DNA of 64,000 nt from Leucophora obtusa (GCA_949987735.1 OX465297.1:93456815-93520814); one strand, 5' to 3'. Numbered from the stretch's first letter, positions 11,816 to 22,801 are shown. Notes: a model not told the origin generated them from the letters alone. Made by a program: numbers and translations.

Positions 11816-12184
11816 TAGATAGAAAAAACAGATGTTCAATATCTGCGGTCTTCCTCCTACCAAATAATCAAAAGTTTCATCTTTAAACTACTCATCCCTG
11901 TTCGAAAAGTTTAATATATAAATATTAAAGTTGTATTTCATCCAAAGTTAATAAATATTTTATTCCGGCAGCAGGAAATATGTTTTTTTTTTAAATATTT
12001 TCAAAATTTTTGGTTAAACCCAGTATTTTGTTCAAAAGAGCGAAAAATTTTCGTTCTATGTTTAGAGCTCAAAAACTATAATAAAAACATTAAAATGCAC
12101 AAATTCTTTATGGTCTATAAAAAGTTGCAATCATAATTTACCCAAATGTCACTGTTTCGCTACATTTTCAAACGGTCCTGTCTA

Positions 12185-12288
12185 CACGCAAAAAATAAAA
12201 CTAAGTTAATGAAAACTATTTTTTTCTGTAGGAAATCGTTTTTACCAAGCATGTTTGTATAATATAACATACTCTAGTTTTTTGCGTG
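12185..12288. mobile_element. 104-bp TA-flanked MITE (CACGCAAAAAA ends)
   Basis: Inverted ends CACGCAAAAAATAAAAC and CTAGTTTTTTGCGTG, flanked by TA on both sides. Related CACGCAGAAAAAA elements lie at 29415-29682 and 31911-32106, the first with a verified empty site. TA duplication suggests mobilisation by a Tc1/mariner-like transposase. Confidence 0.8.
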
Positions 12289-14567
12289 TATTAAATTGAT
12301 GCGAAAAAAATTCCACCGCAATTTCGCAATAATTCACGCAAGTGAAAAATAATTTTTTTTATATGGAGTTTGACAGCTTTTTTCGCAAAAGTACGAACAA
12401 AATACTGGGCTTTAGGTCGCAAATATATTTTTTTTACAAAAATAACCAAACAGCTGTTAACGAATTAATGAAAACCCTACAGAATAATACCAGATGTGAA
12501 ACTAATGACAGTGTAATACGCCCGCCAATGCTTGAGTAGATTTTTCTACAAATTATTCAAATTCTAATATAATAAATTGCGGTATGAGTTTATGTCAAGT
12601 CTGGCATGGTAAAATAAAAACGAAACCCTGGCTAGCTCTGTCAGGTTGGTAAGTTCCTTGACCCGTGCTCATGGCGTATTGACATATTCCTAAACTCTCC
12701 ATGCCACAATAAAACCAAGAGTTTAGTAAAAAAAAAATTAATATAAAAAAATAAAATTTATTTGTTCTTTCAAAAATGTTTTCCCGAATGAACTGCATTG
12801 GCAGCTAACGATATGGTATGATTAGATGTTGTGTCATACCGGGGTACATTTGACCCACCCTTGCGCCATTGACAGCATGGGTACCCTACTATTTAACTGT
12901 CCCTAATTATGACCATTTTCCCTACTTACCTGGTTTTCCCTAACATCCTCCTAATTAATAAGAATATTGGCTCATTTTAATTTAATGTTTTATTTTAAAA
13001 GAAACAATAAATTGAGTAACTGTTTTCATATACAACGGTTGAATTCATTAATTGCTATAATAATAATTTTATTATAAGTAGAATAATTGTAAGGTAAGTA
13101 TTAGGGAAAAAAATATGTATAAAGTAAGTTAAATGTAAGTATATAAGTAAGTAGTTATAGTTTAATGTTTAATAATAATAAGGTAAGTATAAAAATAAGT
13201 ATATAGGTAAGTATTAAAGATAAGTTAAGGGTAAGTATAAGAAAAAAAATTAAGTTATAATATGAATGCTAAGTATAAGTAAGAATATTTAATAATAATT
13301 ATAATATTAATAATAATAATATTAATTATAATACTAATTATAATGATAGTTTTGATAATAATGACAATTATAAAGTTTAATTTTTTCTTATGTTTTGGTG
13401 ACGACGTATTTGCTGCTATGCCGCTACCGTTGTGTTTTCATGGCTGTTTCTGTTGTTAATTTTATAATTGCTGTTGTTGTTGATTTATGTAGTTTATGGT
13501 TTCTTTTTATTTTTCTTTGTTAATGTTTTGTTAGTTTTTTTGTACAGTATTAGTACGGTAAATTAATTTGGTTTTTATGTTTTATAAGTTTGTATAATTT
13601 TTGTTCTAAATTTGGTTATTTTAATATTGTACAGAAATATAAATGTAACGGTTTTACTCTTTTGTTTCTCTTTCTTTTACTTTAACCTTTTTTTAACCTT
13701 CAACAGTTCAAGCAAACACAGCCAATTATTTTATTTCAGTCAAATATTCATTTGTTGGTTTTTTATGTTTCCAATTTTCTACATTATATGGTATCCTTAG
13801 TATTTTGGTTATTTAATTAAATATTTTTGCTATTTTTTTTTCTTTCCACTTTATTTGACAACTTTTGGACAATTAATTTTTTTTGTTGCTTAAGCTTAAT
13901 TATAATATTCGTGTTGGATATACATATCAGTATATATGTACTATTTCCTTTTTTCAAAAACTTATCCAAGAAGGATATTCAAGTTTTATACACGTTTTAA
14001 GGTATTTAAATGTTATTCTTTTAAACAAATTTTCACCGTTTATTTCACGTTTTAATTATAGTTCTTGTGCGCACGGCCGCACGACCACGACCGGCCACGA
14101 TCACTCTTAAATCTCAACTCCCTGCAACTCAACACCAAAGATCAGTACTGCCAGACCTTTTTGACAAAAGCCATCGTTAACAATTTCCTCTAAATCGTCA
14201 CAACATATAACGATTTTTCTCCGAAAATCGCCAACAGGAGGGATCGTCAAAATGACAAAAAAAAAATCTGTAACAACAGGTGTCAAAAAAGTATTCTCGA
14301 ACTGTATGGTTTTGTCAGGGGGTATCCATTAAGGTGTTTTAAGATTTCCAAAAAATTTCATACACGAATGAGAAGAAAAACACAAAGAATTTGCAGAAAT
14401 TTAACAGCGGACGAGAGAAAATGAAGGACGGCGCGATAACAATAAATTTAATAAAAACGGGTTTACAAGCAAAAAACATCATTAAAAACAATAAAAAAAT
14501 AATTGAAATTGATTATTTATTATTTATTTCACTCTTAAAGTTGTTTTTGTTACCGCTTTAATCAATA
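12289..14567. other. 2.3 kb of AT-rich sequence, no gene supported
   Basis: Contains a run of GTAAGTAT-type low-complexity repeats (13090-13330), then T-rich sequence and a C/G-richer patch (CGCACGACCACGACCGGCCA near 14078). It could be an old LTR or other element, but I found no second copy, no paired ends and no coding domain. Confidence 0.4.
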
Positions 14568-14575
14568 ATCATAAG

Positions 14576-15849
14576 TAGGGCAACCAAAAAAAGCTCTAAT
14601 AGCAATGTTTTAAGCTCTTAAAAAAAGCTCCAAAAAACAGTAAAATAAGCAGTTAAAATGCAAAAATAAGCTCTTAAACTTCATTATTTCTTCATTAAAA
14701 TCCTCATAAAATAGAAATTTTTTAATTATTACAATGCTATATTTCTTGGAACTTCAGGAATCAGACAAAGTTGTCACATTCTTTACCCTTTCGACCCCAA
14801 CTTTAAATGGCTGGAAATTTTCCGACCAATCTTCTTGTAAATGTAGATCTATTCCAAAGAAATATTTTTTTATTACTTTTATGGCTTTGCAGCACCCCCT
14901 AGAGGAGATATTTGGAATTAAAGTTCAAAAATTAATATGCTGCCGGTCCCGAACGGGTTAAGATTTATTAAAAATTTTAATTTTATATTTTTTCTATTAC
15001 TAAACTCCACATAAAAATTTTTGATTTTTTTAATTTTATTCATCACACAATTTTTGAGACTAATTTAAACAAAAATTTTATTTTTCCTTAAATTTTGCTG
15101 TGAGAAAAAATGTGTGTTGACACTATGAAAAATAGCTCGCAAATGAACACTATTAAAGACTGCTATATGAAATTATACACAGGTATTCTAGAACTTCAAT
15201 GCTAATGAGTAAAAAAATTTGTTAGAAAAAAAATAAATATAACGGGAGTTATAGGCACAAAACAACGAAGTTGCTTGTAGGCAACTTTGGGCTCGAAAGG
15301 GTTAAATTTATTTTCATCGGGAAATACATCAATTGCATTAAAGGAATTAAATATGCTAAAATCCCAAACGTATTTAAAAAATTGTGAAAAATAAACTGTT
15401 GAAGGCATGTCCCTATCCGGATTTCATTTTTGCCTAAGAAAATCGTCATTGTCATATTTGTACTATTACAATTCAGGCTGGAAAAACTAAAAGTTTATTT
15501 TAACAAAACAAAATTTTTATTTAAAATATATGTTAAAAAACAAATTTTAAATAGAAAAATTGAGTTAAAATAATTTTTAAAACTACTGATTTTATGAAAA
15601 AAGCAAAAATATGCTCTATTTTCGCATAGGAAAGCTCAAATCAGCTTAATTTTTAAAGAAAATAGCAAAAATAAGCCAATATCTACAAAATAAGCAAAAA
15701 CAAGCAAATTTAGATGAAATAAGCAGAAAAAAGCTCTAACAAATATAGCTTAAAATTCTTATATTTTTAAGATCAGAACTTGTATTTAATCTAACTCGTT
15801 CTATCTTTTAAAATAAAAAACATGCTCTGGCTTCTTTTTGGTTGGCCTA
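14576..15849. mobile_element. Non-autonomous hAT element, TAGGGCAACC ends
   Basis: Ends TAGGGCAACCAAAAA and TTTTTGGTTGGCCTA are imperfect inverted repeats flanked by an exact 8-bp duplication ATCATAAG (14568-14575 and 15850-15857), the hallmark of the hAT superfamily. Just inside each end are many AAGCTC and ATAAGC motifs. There is no transposase. The interior carries a reversed copy of the cassette seen at 4526-4690. Confidence 0.9.
15310..15448 (-). repeat. Shared internal cassette, reversed copy C
   Basis: The minus strand reads GACGATTTTCTTAGGCAAAA, then ATGAAATCCGGATAGGGACA, matching 4526-4690 and 4973-5090 inside a different class of element. Confidence 0.85.
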
Positions 15850-15992
15850 ATCATAAGAAACAATAAAAACAGTGCCCTGTTAACTTTTTTTTTAAGGGAA
15901 CCAAAGAGTACACTTTTTTTCGTATGGGAACTCTTTAGCCTATATCCTCGTTGGTTTTGTTTACATTGAATTCAAGTCAAGAGGGAGATAAA

Positions 15993-16144
15993 GCGGCCCA
16001 CACATTAAGGAACATTCGTGAAAATATTCCCATTTTTTGTGAATGTGTTTGTGAGTATGTGCGTGTTCCATCGTGCAATTCGTGTTTACAAAATTTTTTG
16101 ATATTTTTTGTTCCCTACTCAATGTTCCTTAATGTATGGGCAGC
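15993..16144. mobile_element. MITE with GCGGCCCACACATTAAGGAA ends
   Basis: Inverted ends GCGGCCCACACATTAAGGAA and TTCCTTAATGTATGGGCAGC bound about 152 bp. It contains CGTGTTTACAAAATTTTTTG uninterrupted, which makes it the empty-site reference for the second copy (35566-47063), split by two large insertions. Confidence 0.85.
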
Positions 16145-16344
16145 ATAACAATATCAAATCTCCATACATTTTGTATTGCGCATTTTTTGTATATATCTGT
16201 CTCTTTTTAGATTATTGTGCTTTATCTTTTGTGTTTTTCTTAAATTTTTGCGTTTTGTTTTGCTCTTTCTGTCGGCCATATTGCCCAAATCAGCTGATTC
16301 ATATCTGGTGTTTGTGGAAAACCCCTTCATCCGTATGTGAACAG

Positions 16345-16850
16345 CAGTGTTGCCATTTCAGTGCTTTTCGGGTATTTTTTGGTGCTTTTTTTCCTTCCAG
16401 TACCCGGTGATTTTTTACAAATACCCTTTTATAAAAAGCGGGTATTTACAGTGCTTTTTCAGATTTCTGGCAGTGCTTTTAGTGCTTTCTGTACAGTTTA
16501 TATTTTTGGTATTTGCTCTCGTTTTTTTGTAATTTTTCTGTTAAAGTTGACAAAATAATGCGAACCATATAAAAAGTAAATTTTTTACAATTTTAAATAC
16601 CAACTTCGTTATATTTAGTCTTCAAAATTTTTGAAATGTTAGTTTGGTGCTTTTTACCTTTTTTTTGGTTATTTTTTTAACCTTTTTTATACGATTTTAC
16701 AAAGCTAAAATGTGTTTTTAAATTCTTGACTTAAATTTTTCAAAAAATTATTATCGTGCTTTTTTACCCCATTTTTGGTAAATTTTTACCCTTTTTCCCG
16801 TTTTCACAATGCTCACGCTGCTTTCGTGATTTCAAGAGTTGACAACACTG
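16345..16850. mobile_element. 506-bp non-autonomous hAT element, CAGTGTTGCCA ends
   Basis: Ends CAGTGTTGCCATTTC and GAGTTGACAACACTG are inverted and flanked by an exact 8-bp duplication GTGAACAG (16337-16344, 16851-16858). Subterminal regions repeat GTGCTTTTT and TACCCTTTTT. The open frames here are T-rich by-products of the repeats. Confidence 0.93.
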
Positions 16851-16896
16851 GTGAACAGTTTTGCTTATGTCCTAATTTTGTAAATCACCTGCGTTC

Positions 16897-17363
16897 TAGA
16901 GTTGTGAAATTTTGGAATTTTTTGAGTACTCAATACTACTCAATACTTTTCAATTGAGTACTCGATACTACTCAATACTTTTAACGGTTTTTTTTTTAAT
17001 TTAAAAATAAAAATGTTATGAATTCGTATTTATTATAAAAAATTATAACAATTCACATACACGTGTTAAATAACTATTGTTACTTACATTTTAATTAATT
17101 TAAAACATTTTAAATAAATTAATTAAATAATTTTTTCCAAAAATTCTTACAAATTTCTTTGCTTCACAAATAGAGTTGTATTTTCAGAGCTGTATTTTTC
17201 GAGTACTATTTTTAGAGTTGTATTTGTATACGAAAAATACACATTTCTACGGAAAATTGCATCTTTGAAAGTATTGAGTAGTATCGTTTTAGTATTGAGT
17301 ACTCAAAAAAACAGTCAGTATTGAGTACTCAGTACCGGAATACTCAATACTTTTACAACTCTA
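16897..17363. mobile_element. hAT MITE, TAGAGTTGTGAAA ends with GAGTACTC arrays
   Basis: Ends TAGAGTTGTGAAATTT and AATACTTTTACAACTCTA are flanked by an exact 8-bp duplication CTGCGTTC (16889-16896, 17364-17371). Both subterminal regions are arrays of GAGTACTCAATACTAC. Further copies: 29742-30234 and 30296-30760, with a worn end near 35370. Confidence 0.95.
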
Positions 17364-17394
17364 CTGCGTTCATCACATCAGAGACTATTAATTA

Positions 17395-17812
17395 CCTAGT
17401 GTCTTGACATGCAATAAAATGATAGCAAGCAATTGTCAAAATGCTCTCATCTCAAGTGAAGACACTCAATTTCAATTTCATTGCAATATCATGATGTCGC
17501 TGACATGCCATCGGATCTTGCAATGATGCCAGAGATAAATGTCACTTTTAGTTTTCATTTTAATTTTGTAATAGAAAAACAACAAAAAATTTGGTAAAAA
17601 GGAATGGAAAAGTGTTTAGTTTTTTATTATTTGTCGGTAAACATTAATGTTTCATAGAATTTGGTTTTTTTCGAAGAAAAATCTATGATATTTCTTATCC
17701 ATGAAATGGTCAAGTGTTCTCCACCACTCTGCAATTGATATCATTTTGACGTTTCGCTGCCATGGTTTTGACTTTTCATATCATATAATTTATTGCATTT
17801 GAAGACACCGGG
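17395..17812. mobile_element. PIF/Harbinger-like MITE, CCTAGTGTCTTG ends
   Basis: Ends CCTAGTGTCTTGACATGCAA and TTGCATTTGAAGACACCGGG are flanked by TTA on both sides (17392-17394, 17813-17815). A 3-bp TWA duplication is typical of PIF/Harbinger. The same ends bound 30816-31650 and the giant foldback 39249-47004. No coding capacity. Confidence 0.9.
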
Positions 17813-17892
17813 TTATAGAGATAGGAAATCAAAACTTGCACTACTCACCGGTAGAGGGCAAGTTTTATGTGTTTAGCCATTAAATATTATAT

Positions 17893-17964
17893 GTCTCGTT
17901 AGCTCAGTGGGTAGAGCAATCGTCTGCCAATCTGACGGCCTGGGTTCAAATCACGGCAGGACCA
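17893..17964 (+). pseudogene. tRNA-derived sequence (box A and box B, encoded CCA)
   Basis: Folds partly as a tRNA: a 7-bp acceptor pairing (GTCTCGT with GCAGGAC, one mismatch), D arm GCTC...GAGC, box A TAGCTCAGTGGG, box B GGGTTCAAATC and an encoded CCA followed by an A run. The anticodon stem pairs badly; a GCC triplet sits where a glycine anticodon would be. The encoded CCA plus A tail points to a retrotransposed tRNA or SINE head rather than a working gene. Confidence 0.65.
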
Positions 17965-17965
17965 A

Positions 17966-18413
17966 AAAAAATACATATGAACTTTTTTTTAATTTTATTT
18001 TGGAAAATATATTTCCAGACCACCAATTTATTGGTTTTGCCAGCGTTTTGCCAACGTTTAAAAATTTTGTTCCTCCAGTGCTTTTGCGGCGCTTTTTGAA
18101 CAGCCGGTCCTTTTGTCTAATGATGTTATCATTTTGGGAATGGGAAAGCACTTTTAGCCAGTACTTATACCACCTGTTAAAGTGCTTTGCCACCGCTTTC
18201 CCGTTTGTATTTTTCTGACTGGGTAAATAAATTAATTAATTAAAATTAAAAAATAAACAAACTAAAAAAAAAATACAGAATTCGCAATTTTTCTTTTAAT
18301 TTATTTAAAAAATAAACCTTGTTTTTTTTACTAAAAGAAAATAGTTAATTTTCCTTTGCGTGTTAAAACAAAGGCTTCGATTTATTACATATATATCTCT
18401 TTGAAAATTTACC
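17966..18413. other. AT-rich stretch after the tRNA-like unit
   Basis: T-rich sequence holding an accidental open frame. It may be the body of a SINE headed by 17893-17964, but no second copy is present to test this. Confidence 0.3.
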
Positions 18414-18416
18414 TAA

Positions 18417-20481
18417 TGCGGCAAATAGACTATGCAAGTCACTTGCACAATAACGAGTTTGTTTAAGTCACCTTACTCGCCACTAGGGTTTTTCTTTTCC
18501 CGGACTTTTTCATTTCCCGGGACAGCGGGATTTTTTTCGGAATTTCCCGGGATCCCGGGAATTCCCGCTCGTTAGAAAATATATAAATGCGATATATATT
18601 GTACTTGAAAAACTACTTCTTGGTTAAACACCGTTCGACAAAGTTTATCTTTTGGTTGTATCCATGAGAAAATGTTCTGAAAGGAGGGCTAAATATCCAT
18701 GCCTTCCACTTTTTCCAGGTCAATTCGTTTAACAATTTAAATTGTGAATTAGTATTTATGTAATATATTTATAGGGAAGGCCGTCCTTATTAAAAAAAAC
18801 TTTTAGTAGTATATTAACTAAATATTAATTTCGCGGTTTAAGCTGTTAAACGAATTGATATAAAAAAGTGAAAGACACGGTTATATTATTTTGATCCCTT
18901 TTTTCAGGATATATTGGAATTGTTAATGGGTGCAAACTTGTGTCGGACCAGTTTTATAGTCAGAACTAAAATCAATTTTTTAAATATTTCTTATACATGA
19001 AATCCAAAAATTTCTATTTCCATATATTTTGTTTTCTTCTATGCAGATTTTCAGAAGCATCCGTCTAGAATTAGTTTTATAAAAAAGTTTAAAAGTGAGC
19101 ATTTTTCACAGAAATTTTTAGGCAAATTCGCCTAAATTGTTTTATAAAAGTAGACACTAAAATATTAAATAGTTTAATTAGTTTTCTTGAATAGAAATTT
19201 TTTATGCCACAACTCCTTAAAAAGAAATTATTTAATTTTCATATTTAGTTGCATTTTAAATTAGCATATACAAAATTCAAAATAATTTGAAAAAGCATCT
19301 GATGTATTTACTATTTTAAAATTAATAATATTTAAAAAATATATTTAAAATAAAGGAATAGCAATTGAAATTTAAATGAAATTATTTGAAGTAAAAGAAA
19401 CTCAAAATAATTGAAAATACGAAAAAATTACTATTTTTAACTTTAATCCCTAGTTTAGTGGAGGTATTTGGAACTGAAATAATGATATGGAAATGTTGTA
19501 TAAGGCTGGTTAACACTATAAGATTTTCAGTACGATTTTAATTCAGTACACGTGCAAAACATATAGGCAAGGTTGCAAAATCTTTCTGAGAATCTTGTAG
19601 TTTAAAACAGCCTATATAAATATTGCTTTATTTGAACTAATATCATCATCTTAAAGAAGAAAAAAATTCCCGAAGGACAAGTATTTTAGTTTGTAAATTT
19701 GGTAATTGCTAATATAATATTTTTTGGTTTAACTAAACCAAATTCAATTGGCATCCAAAAACAATTTGGCTTAATTCAGATTATTAAATTTTAAACCGTA
19801 TTTTTTAATTTTAAATATTCTTTATTTAAATTAATTTTAAAAAATCAATGCTTAAAGCATAATTAAATTAAATAACGCTTCTAAAATTGCAATAAAACTA
19901 GCTAAAACTACTGTAAAAGACAAACAAAAAATCCCGGGAAATCCCGCATAAAATTCCCGGGATTGCGGGATTCAAAAAAGGGCGGGATTCCCGGGAATCC
20001 CGTCCCGGGAATTCCCGGGACATAAACCCTACTCGCCACACACCATTCAAGTAAACTGTGCAATATTCATTTTAATTTACACATAGCAGCAGAAACATGT
20101 AGCGGATTGTTATTGCCAAAAAATTATTAGTCTTAAAAAGCTTTGTTTCAAACTTTGCGCAGGCCAAAATACCTGAAATTCGTTGGCGATGTTAATAAAT
20201 TTATATTGACATTTTTTACTTTAAGTTTATTCATACTTTTAATTTTTTTTTATCCGTATTTATGATGTTCACTCTTCAAAACTTATTACTGAACTGTGCT
20301 AATTTCAGCATACACTGCGCAAATGATTTGCACAAGTTCTAAAATATTGCGTAAAAATCAAAATCGTTTTGATTTTTACTAAAATATAATTGTACAAGTA
20401 CACAAACCAGGCCACACACTGTTCAACTGACCTGCACAAACTCATTATTGTGCAAGTAACTTGAGTAGTCTATAGGCCGCA
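18417..20481. mobile_element. TAA-flanked MITE (TGCGGC ends) split by a hAT element
   Basis: Inverted arms of at least 40 bp (TGCGGCAAATAGACTATGCA at left; the right arm reversed reads TGCGGCCTATAGACTACTCA), continuing with ACTTGCACAATAA and GAGTTTGT on both sides. Flanked by TAA (18414-18416, 20482-20484). The hAT element 18484-20031 lies inside it, so the original element was about 0.5 kb. Confidence 0.85.
18484..20031. mobile_element. Non-autonomous hAT element with CCCGGGAATTCCCGGG arrays
   Basis: Ends TAGGGTTTTTC and CATAAACCCTA are flanked by an exact 8-bp duplication CTCGCCAC (18476-18483, 20032-20039). Both termini carry arrays of CCCGGGAATTCCCG palindromes, while the 1.3-kb interior is plain AT-rich DNA without a transposase. 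Family members: 32221-33121 and 50727-55305, the latter with transposase remains. Confidence 0.95.
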
Positions 20482-21401
20482 TAAGCGTCTTGACAAATTT
20501 GTCGTTAATTTTATGTAGTTGTATATCTACCACGGAACTTTGTAAACTTTTACTCTAATTTTTGTAAATGTTACACCTTTTTTTTCTGCGTGTATAAAAA
20601 TATTCTGAATCCGGGGGTTTTACTATGAGAAAATGTCCTCAGAATCTAAGAGTTTTTCTATAGAAAGCAATCGTAATACAAAAGGTTTTGTGTAGGAAAA
20701 TGCACTTGGAATCGGAAGGTTTATCTATATGAAAAAGCTCTCAAAATCTGAGAGGTTTTCTGTGGAAAATGTTTCTTAGATTCTGAAGGGCTTTCTGTAG
20801 GAATAAGTCTGTACGATCTGAGGGTTTTTTAAAGAAAAGAATCCTAAGGTTTTTTATTTAAAAAGTCATTCAGAATCTGAAGTTTTTTCGATAAACAATT
20901 CTTTGTCTTATGGAAAAATCCTCAGATTCCAGGGGTTTTCCATCAGATATAATTCTTATGTTCTAAGGGTTTTTCTATAAAAAAAAAATCCTTAGATTGG
21001 GAGGATTTTCTGTTGAAAAACGTCCACATAATATCCAAACTTTTCTATGGGAGGAATTCCTTCAAATCTGAATATGTTTCTACAGGGAAATGTACTTTAA
21101 AGCTAGAGTCTCCTATGGGGTAAAATCGATAAAAGAATCTTATGGTGTTTTCTTTTCTGACAAAAATGTTGCATTTTTTTTGCACTTTGCTTTTGAATTG
21201 CCTTTTTTGTGTTCTTTTCTAAATTAAGGGTAATATTCTGAGAGGGCATCGTGTTCTTTTCTAAAAATGTTGTCTAATAAAAAGCAAAAGTGAAATATTT
21301 TCCACCCTCAAAAAATATACGGGGTATAGCGTTGCCCTGTTTTTTTTTATTTTCATCAAAGTTATGTGTATATACTGCAATGTTGTTTGCCAGCAAACTC
21401 G

Positions 21402-21475
21402 CAACTTGGTGGCCTAGGGGGTACTATCCTGGCTTCTGATGCAGAAGGTCGCAGGTTCAAACCCCGGTTGGACCA
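21402..21475 (+). pseudogene. tRNA-derived sequence (box A and perfect box B)
   Basis: TGGTGGCCTAGGGGGTACT resembles box A and GGTTCAAACCC (about 21454-21464) is a perfect box B; GGACCA closes it like an encoded CCA. A CTTC...GAAG stem fits an anticodon arm, but acceptor pairing is poor. Probably a SINE head or tRNA pseudogene. Confidence 0.6.
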
Positions 21476-21745
21476 CAACATTTTTTTTAAATTTAATTGT
21501 TTTTTATATAAAATTTTATTTTTTTTTATATAAAATTTAATTTTTTTTTATATAAAATTTTATTTTTTTTTATAAATTTTTTTTTATAAAATTTTATTTA
21601 GTTTTTTAATAATTTGCTCTGTTTTATTTAGTATTACTAGTTTTTACGCTACCAATAAATAAAAAAATTATACAATTTTTTTTTAATATGGAGGAAAACT
21701 TCTAAATTGAAAAAAGAAAAAGAGAGTGTATATAAAAATTAATTC

Positions 21746-21815
21746 ATCTTGGCTGGGATTTAAACCAGGCCATCCCGAGCGAAAGGCAAGGATCACAACC
21801 ACTAGGCTATCATAT
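21746..21815 (-). pseudogene. tRNA-derived sequence, reverse strand
   Basis: The minus strand reads TAGCCTAGTGGTTGTGATCC (box A) and GGTTTAAATCCC (box B, about 21755-21766) at normal tRNA spacing. It faces the unit at 21402-21475. Function is doubtful because the acceptor ends are not convincing. Confidence 0.55.
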
Positions 21816-22139
21816 AGTAGTAGCTAATGTAAACAATATTGCATATACATGAAACAACAATATATATACTTACACATGTGTTTTGAAAAATGCAAATAAG
21901 TGATTTTATCGTTCTATTCTGATTGGAAAAATGAAGCATTTTATTGGGGTGAGGGTAACATTTTTAAAATTTTACACTTTAACAAGGCAACATTTTTTTC
22001 CAGAAAAGAAAAGACCATTAGATTTGAGGACTTCTCCAAGAAATTATAAAACTCAGATTCTAAAAACTTTTTCTTGTAGAACAACATAACTATAAGGAAT
22101 TTTTTCCATTAAAACCCCTCCTAAGGAAGAGCACTTATA

Positions 22140-22263
22140 GCGGTATTCATAAGTTAAAACTAAGGACTAAAATCCAGTGCACAACTTTTTATACACACAA
22201 ATTCCCATAAGGGAAAGTTGTGCATTCGTTGTGCAGTCGTTATTTTTAACTTATGAATACAGC
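22140..22263. mobile_element. Short MITE, GTATTCATAAGTTAAAA ends
   Basis: GCGGTATTCATAAGTTAAAA at left and TTTTTAACTTATGAATACAG at right are inverted. The inner arms also pair (GTGCACAAC with GTTGTGCA). About 124 bp, no coding capacity. Target duplication unclear. Confidence 0.75.
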
Positions 22264-22325
22264 CCTTGGATTCTAAGTAATATTTTCTATTGAAAACCTC
22301 TCATCATCAGAGGATTTTTTTCTTA

Positions 22326-22466
22326 AGGCACATTTACACGCGAGAGAAAACTGCTAGAGATAGAGCAAAAAGCAACGCTAAGTAGCCTAAATCATTCACA
22401 ATAGAGCTATTTAGAGGTGTTTTTAGCTCTATCTCTAACAGTTTTCTCTCGCGTGTAATTGTGCCT
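22326..22466. mobile_element. 141-bp hairpin MITE, AGGCACATTTACACG ends, TTA duplication
   Basis: Almost a perfect hairpin: AGGCACATTTACACGCGAGA with ...TCTCGCGTGTAATTGTGCCT, extended by CTGCTAGAGATAGAGC and GCTCTATCTCTAACAG. Flanked by TTA on both sides (22323-22325, 22467-22469). The same ends bound 22755-28287. Confidence 0.9.
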
Positions 22467-22792
22467 TTATATAAAAACTATCCGCAGAATAGCTCTCAGA
22501 ATCTGATGATTTTTCATGTGGATTACTAACAAATTTTTATTTAGTAAATACCATCAGATTTTGTTGACTTTCTTTTAAAAACCCTTCAAAATCTAAGGAC
22601 GTTTTCTTATAGAAAAACACTCAGTTCAGAATCTGACTTTTCTATTGAACCTCTTCGTAAAGAAAAATCTAAAGAAAAATCTTTAGAAAAACATTTTCTC
22701 TAAGAGGACTTTTTCAAAAAAAAAAACCCTAGATATTCTGGCTACTTTTTATTAAGGCACATCTGAGAAAAACCTAATTGAAAAAACAAACC

Positions 22793-22801
22793 AGACGTGT
22801 C
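22793..22801 (+). promoter_or_regulatory. Downstream promoter element of the LINE
   Basis: AGACGTGTC begins 29 bases into the element if the first base is 22765. Drosophila jockey, Doc, F and I elements share an AGACGTGY-type downstream promoter element at about this distance. It supports both the internal promoter and the 5' boundary. Confidence 0.65.

Larger units (their letters stand above)
21148..22012. mobile_element. Inverted-repeat element holding two tRNA-like units
   Basis: Left end TTTTCTTTTCTGACAAAAAT plus GTTGC matches, inverted, GCAACATTTTTTTCCAGAAA plus AGAAAA at the right. Further in, GAAATATTTTCCACCCTC and GGGTGAGGGTAACATTTTTA also face each other. The interior contains two tRNA-like segments in opposite orientation separated by T-rich repeats of TATAAAATTT. 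Ends are approximate; no duplication was resolved. Confidence 0.5.
20595..22740. repeat. Degenerate ~50-60 bp tandem array, with nested elements
   Basis: From 20595 to 21130, and again from 22020 to 22740, the sequence is a worn array of AGAATCTGAGGGTTTTTCTA-like units about 50-60 bp long, often with AGAAAAATCCTCAGAATCT. The array is interrupted by a possible inverted-repeat element (21148-22012) and MITEs at 22140 and 22326. Confidence 0.6.

Noticed and set aside
12800..14330. Possible LTR retrotransposon or solo LTR
   Set aside because: No second copy, no paired TG...CA ends with a duplication and no coding remains could be found.
17893..17964. Functional tRNA gene
   Set aside because: The anticodon stem does not pair well and the CCA is encoded and followed by an A run, so a tRNA-derived pseudogene is more likely.
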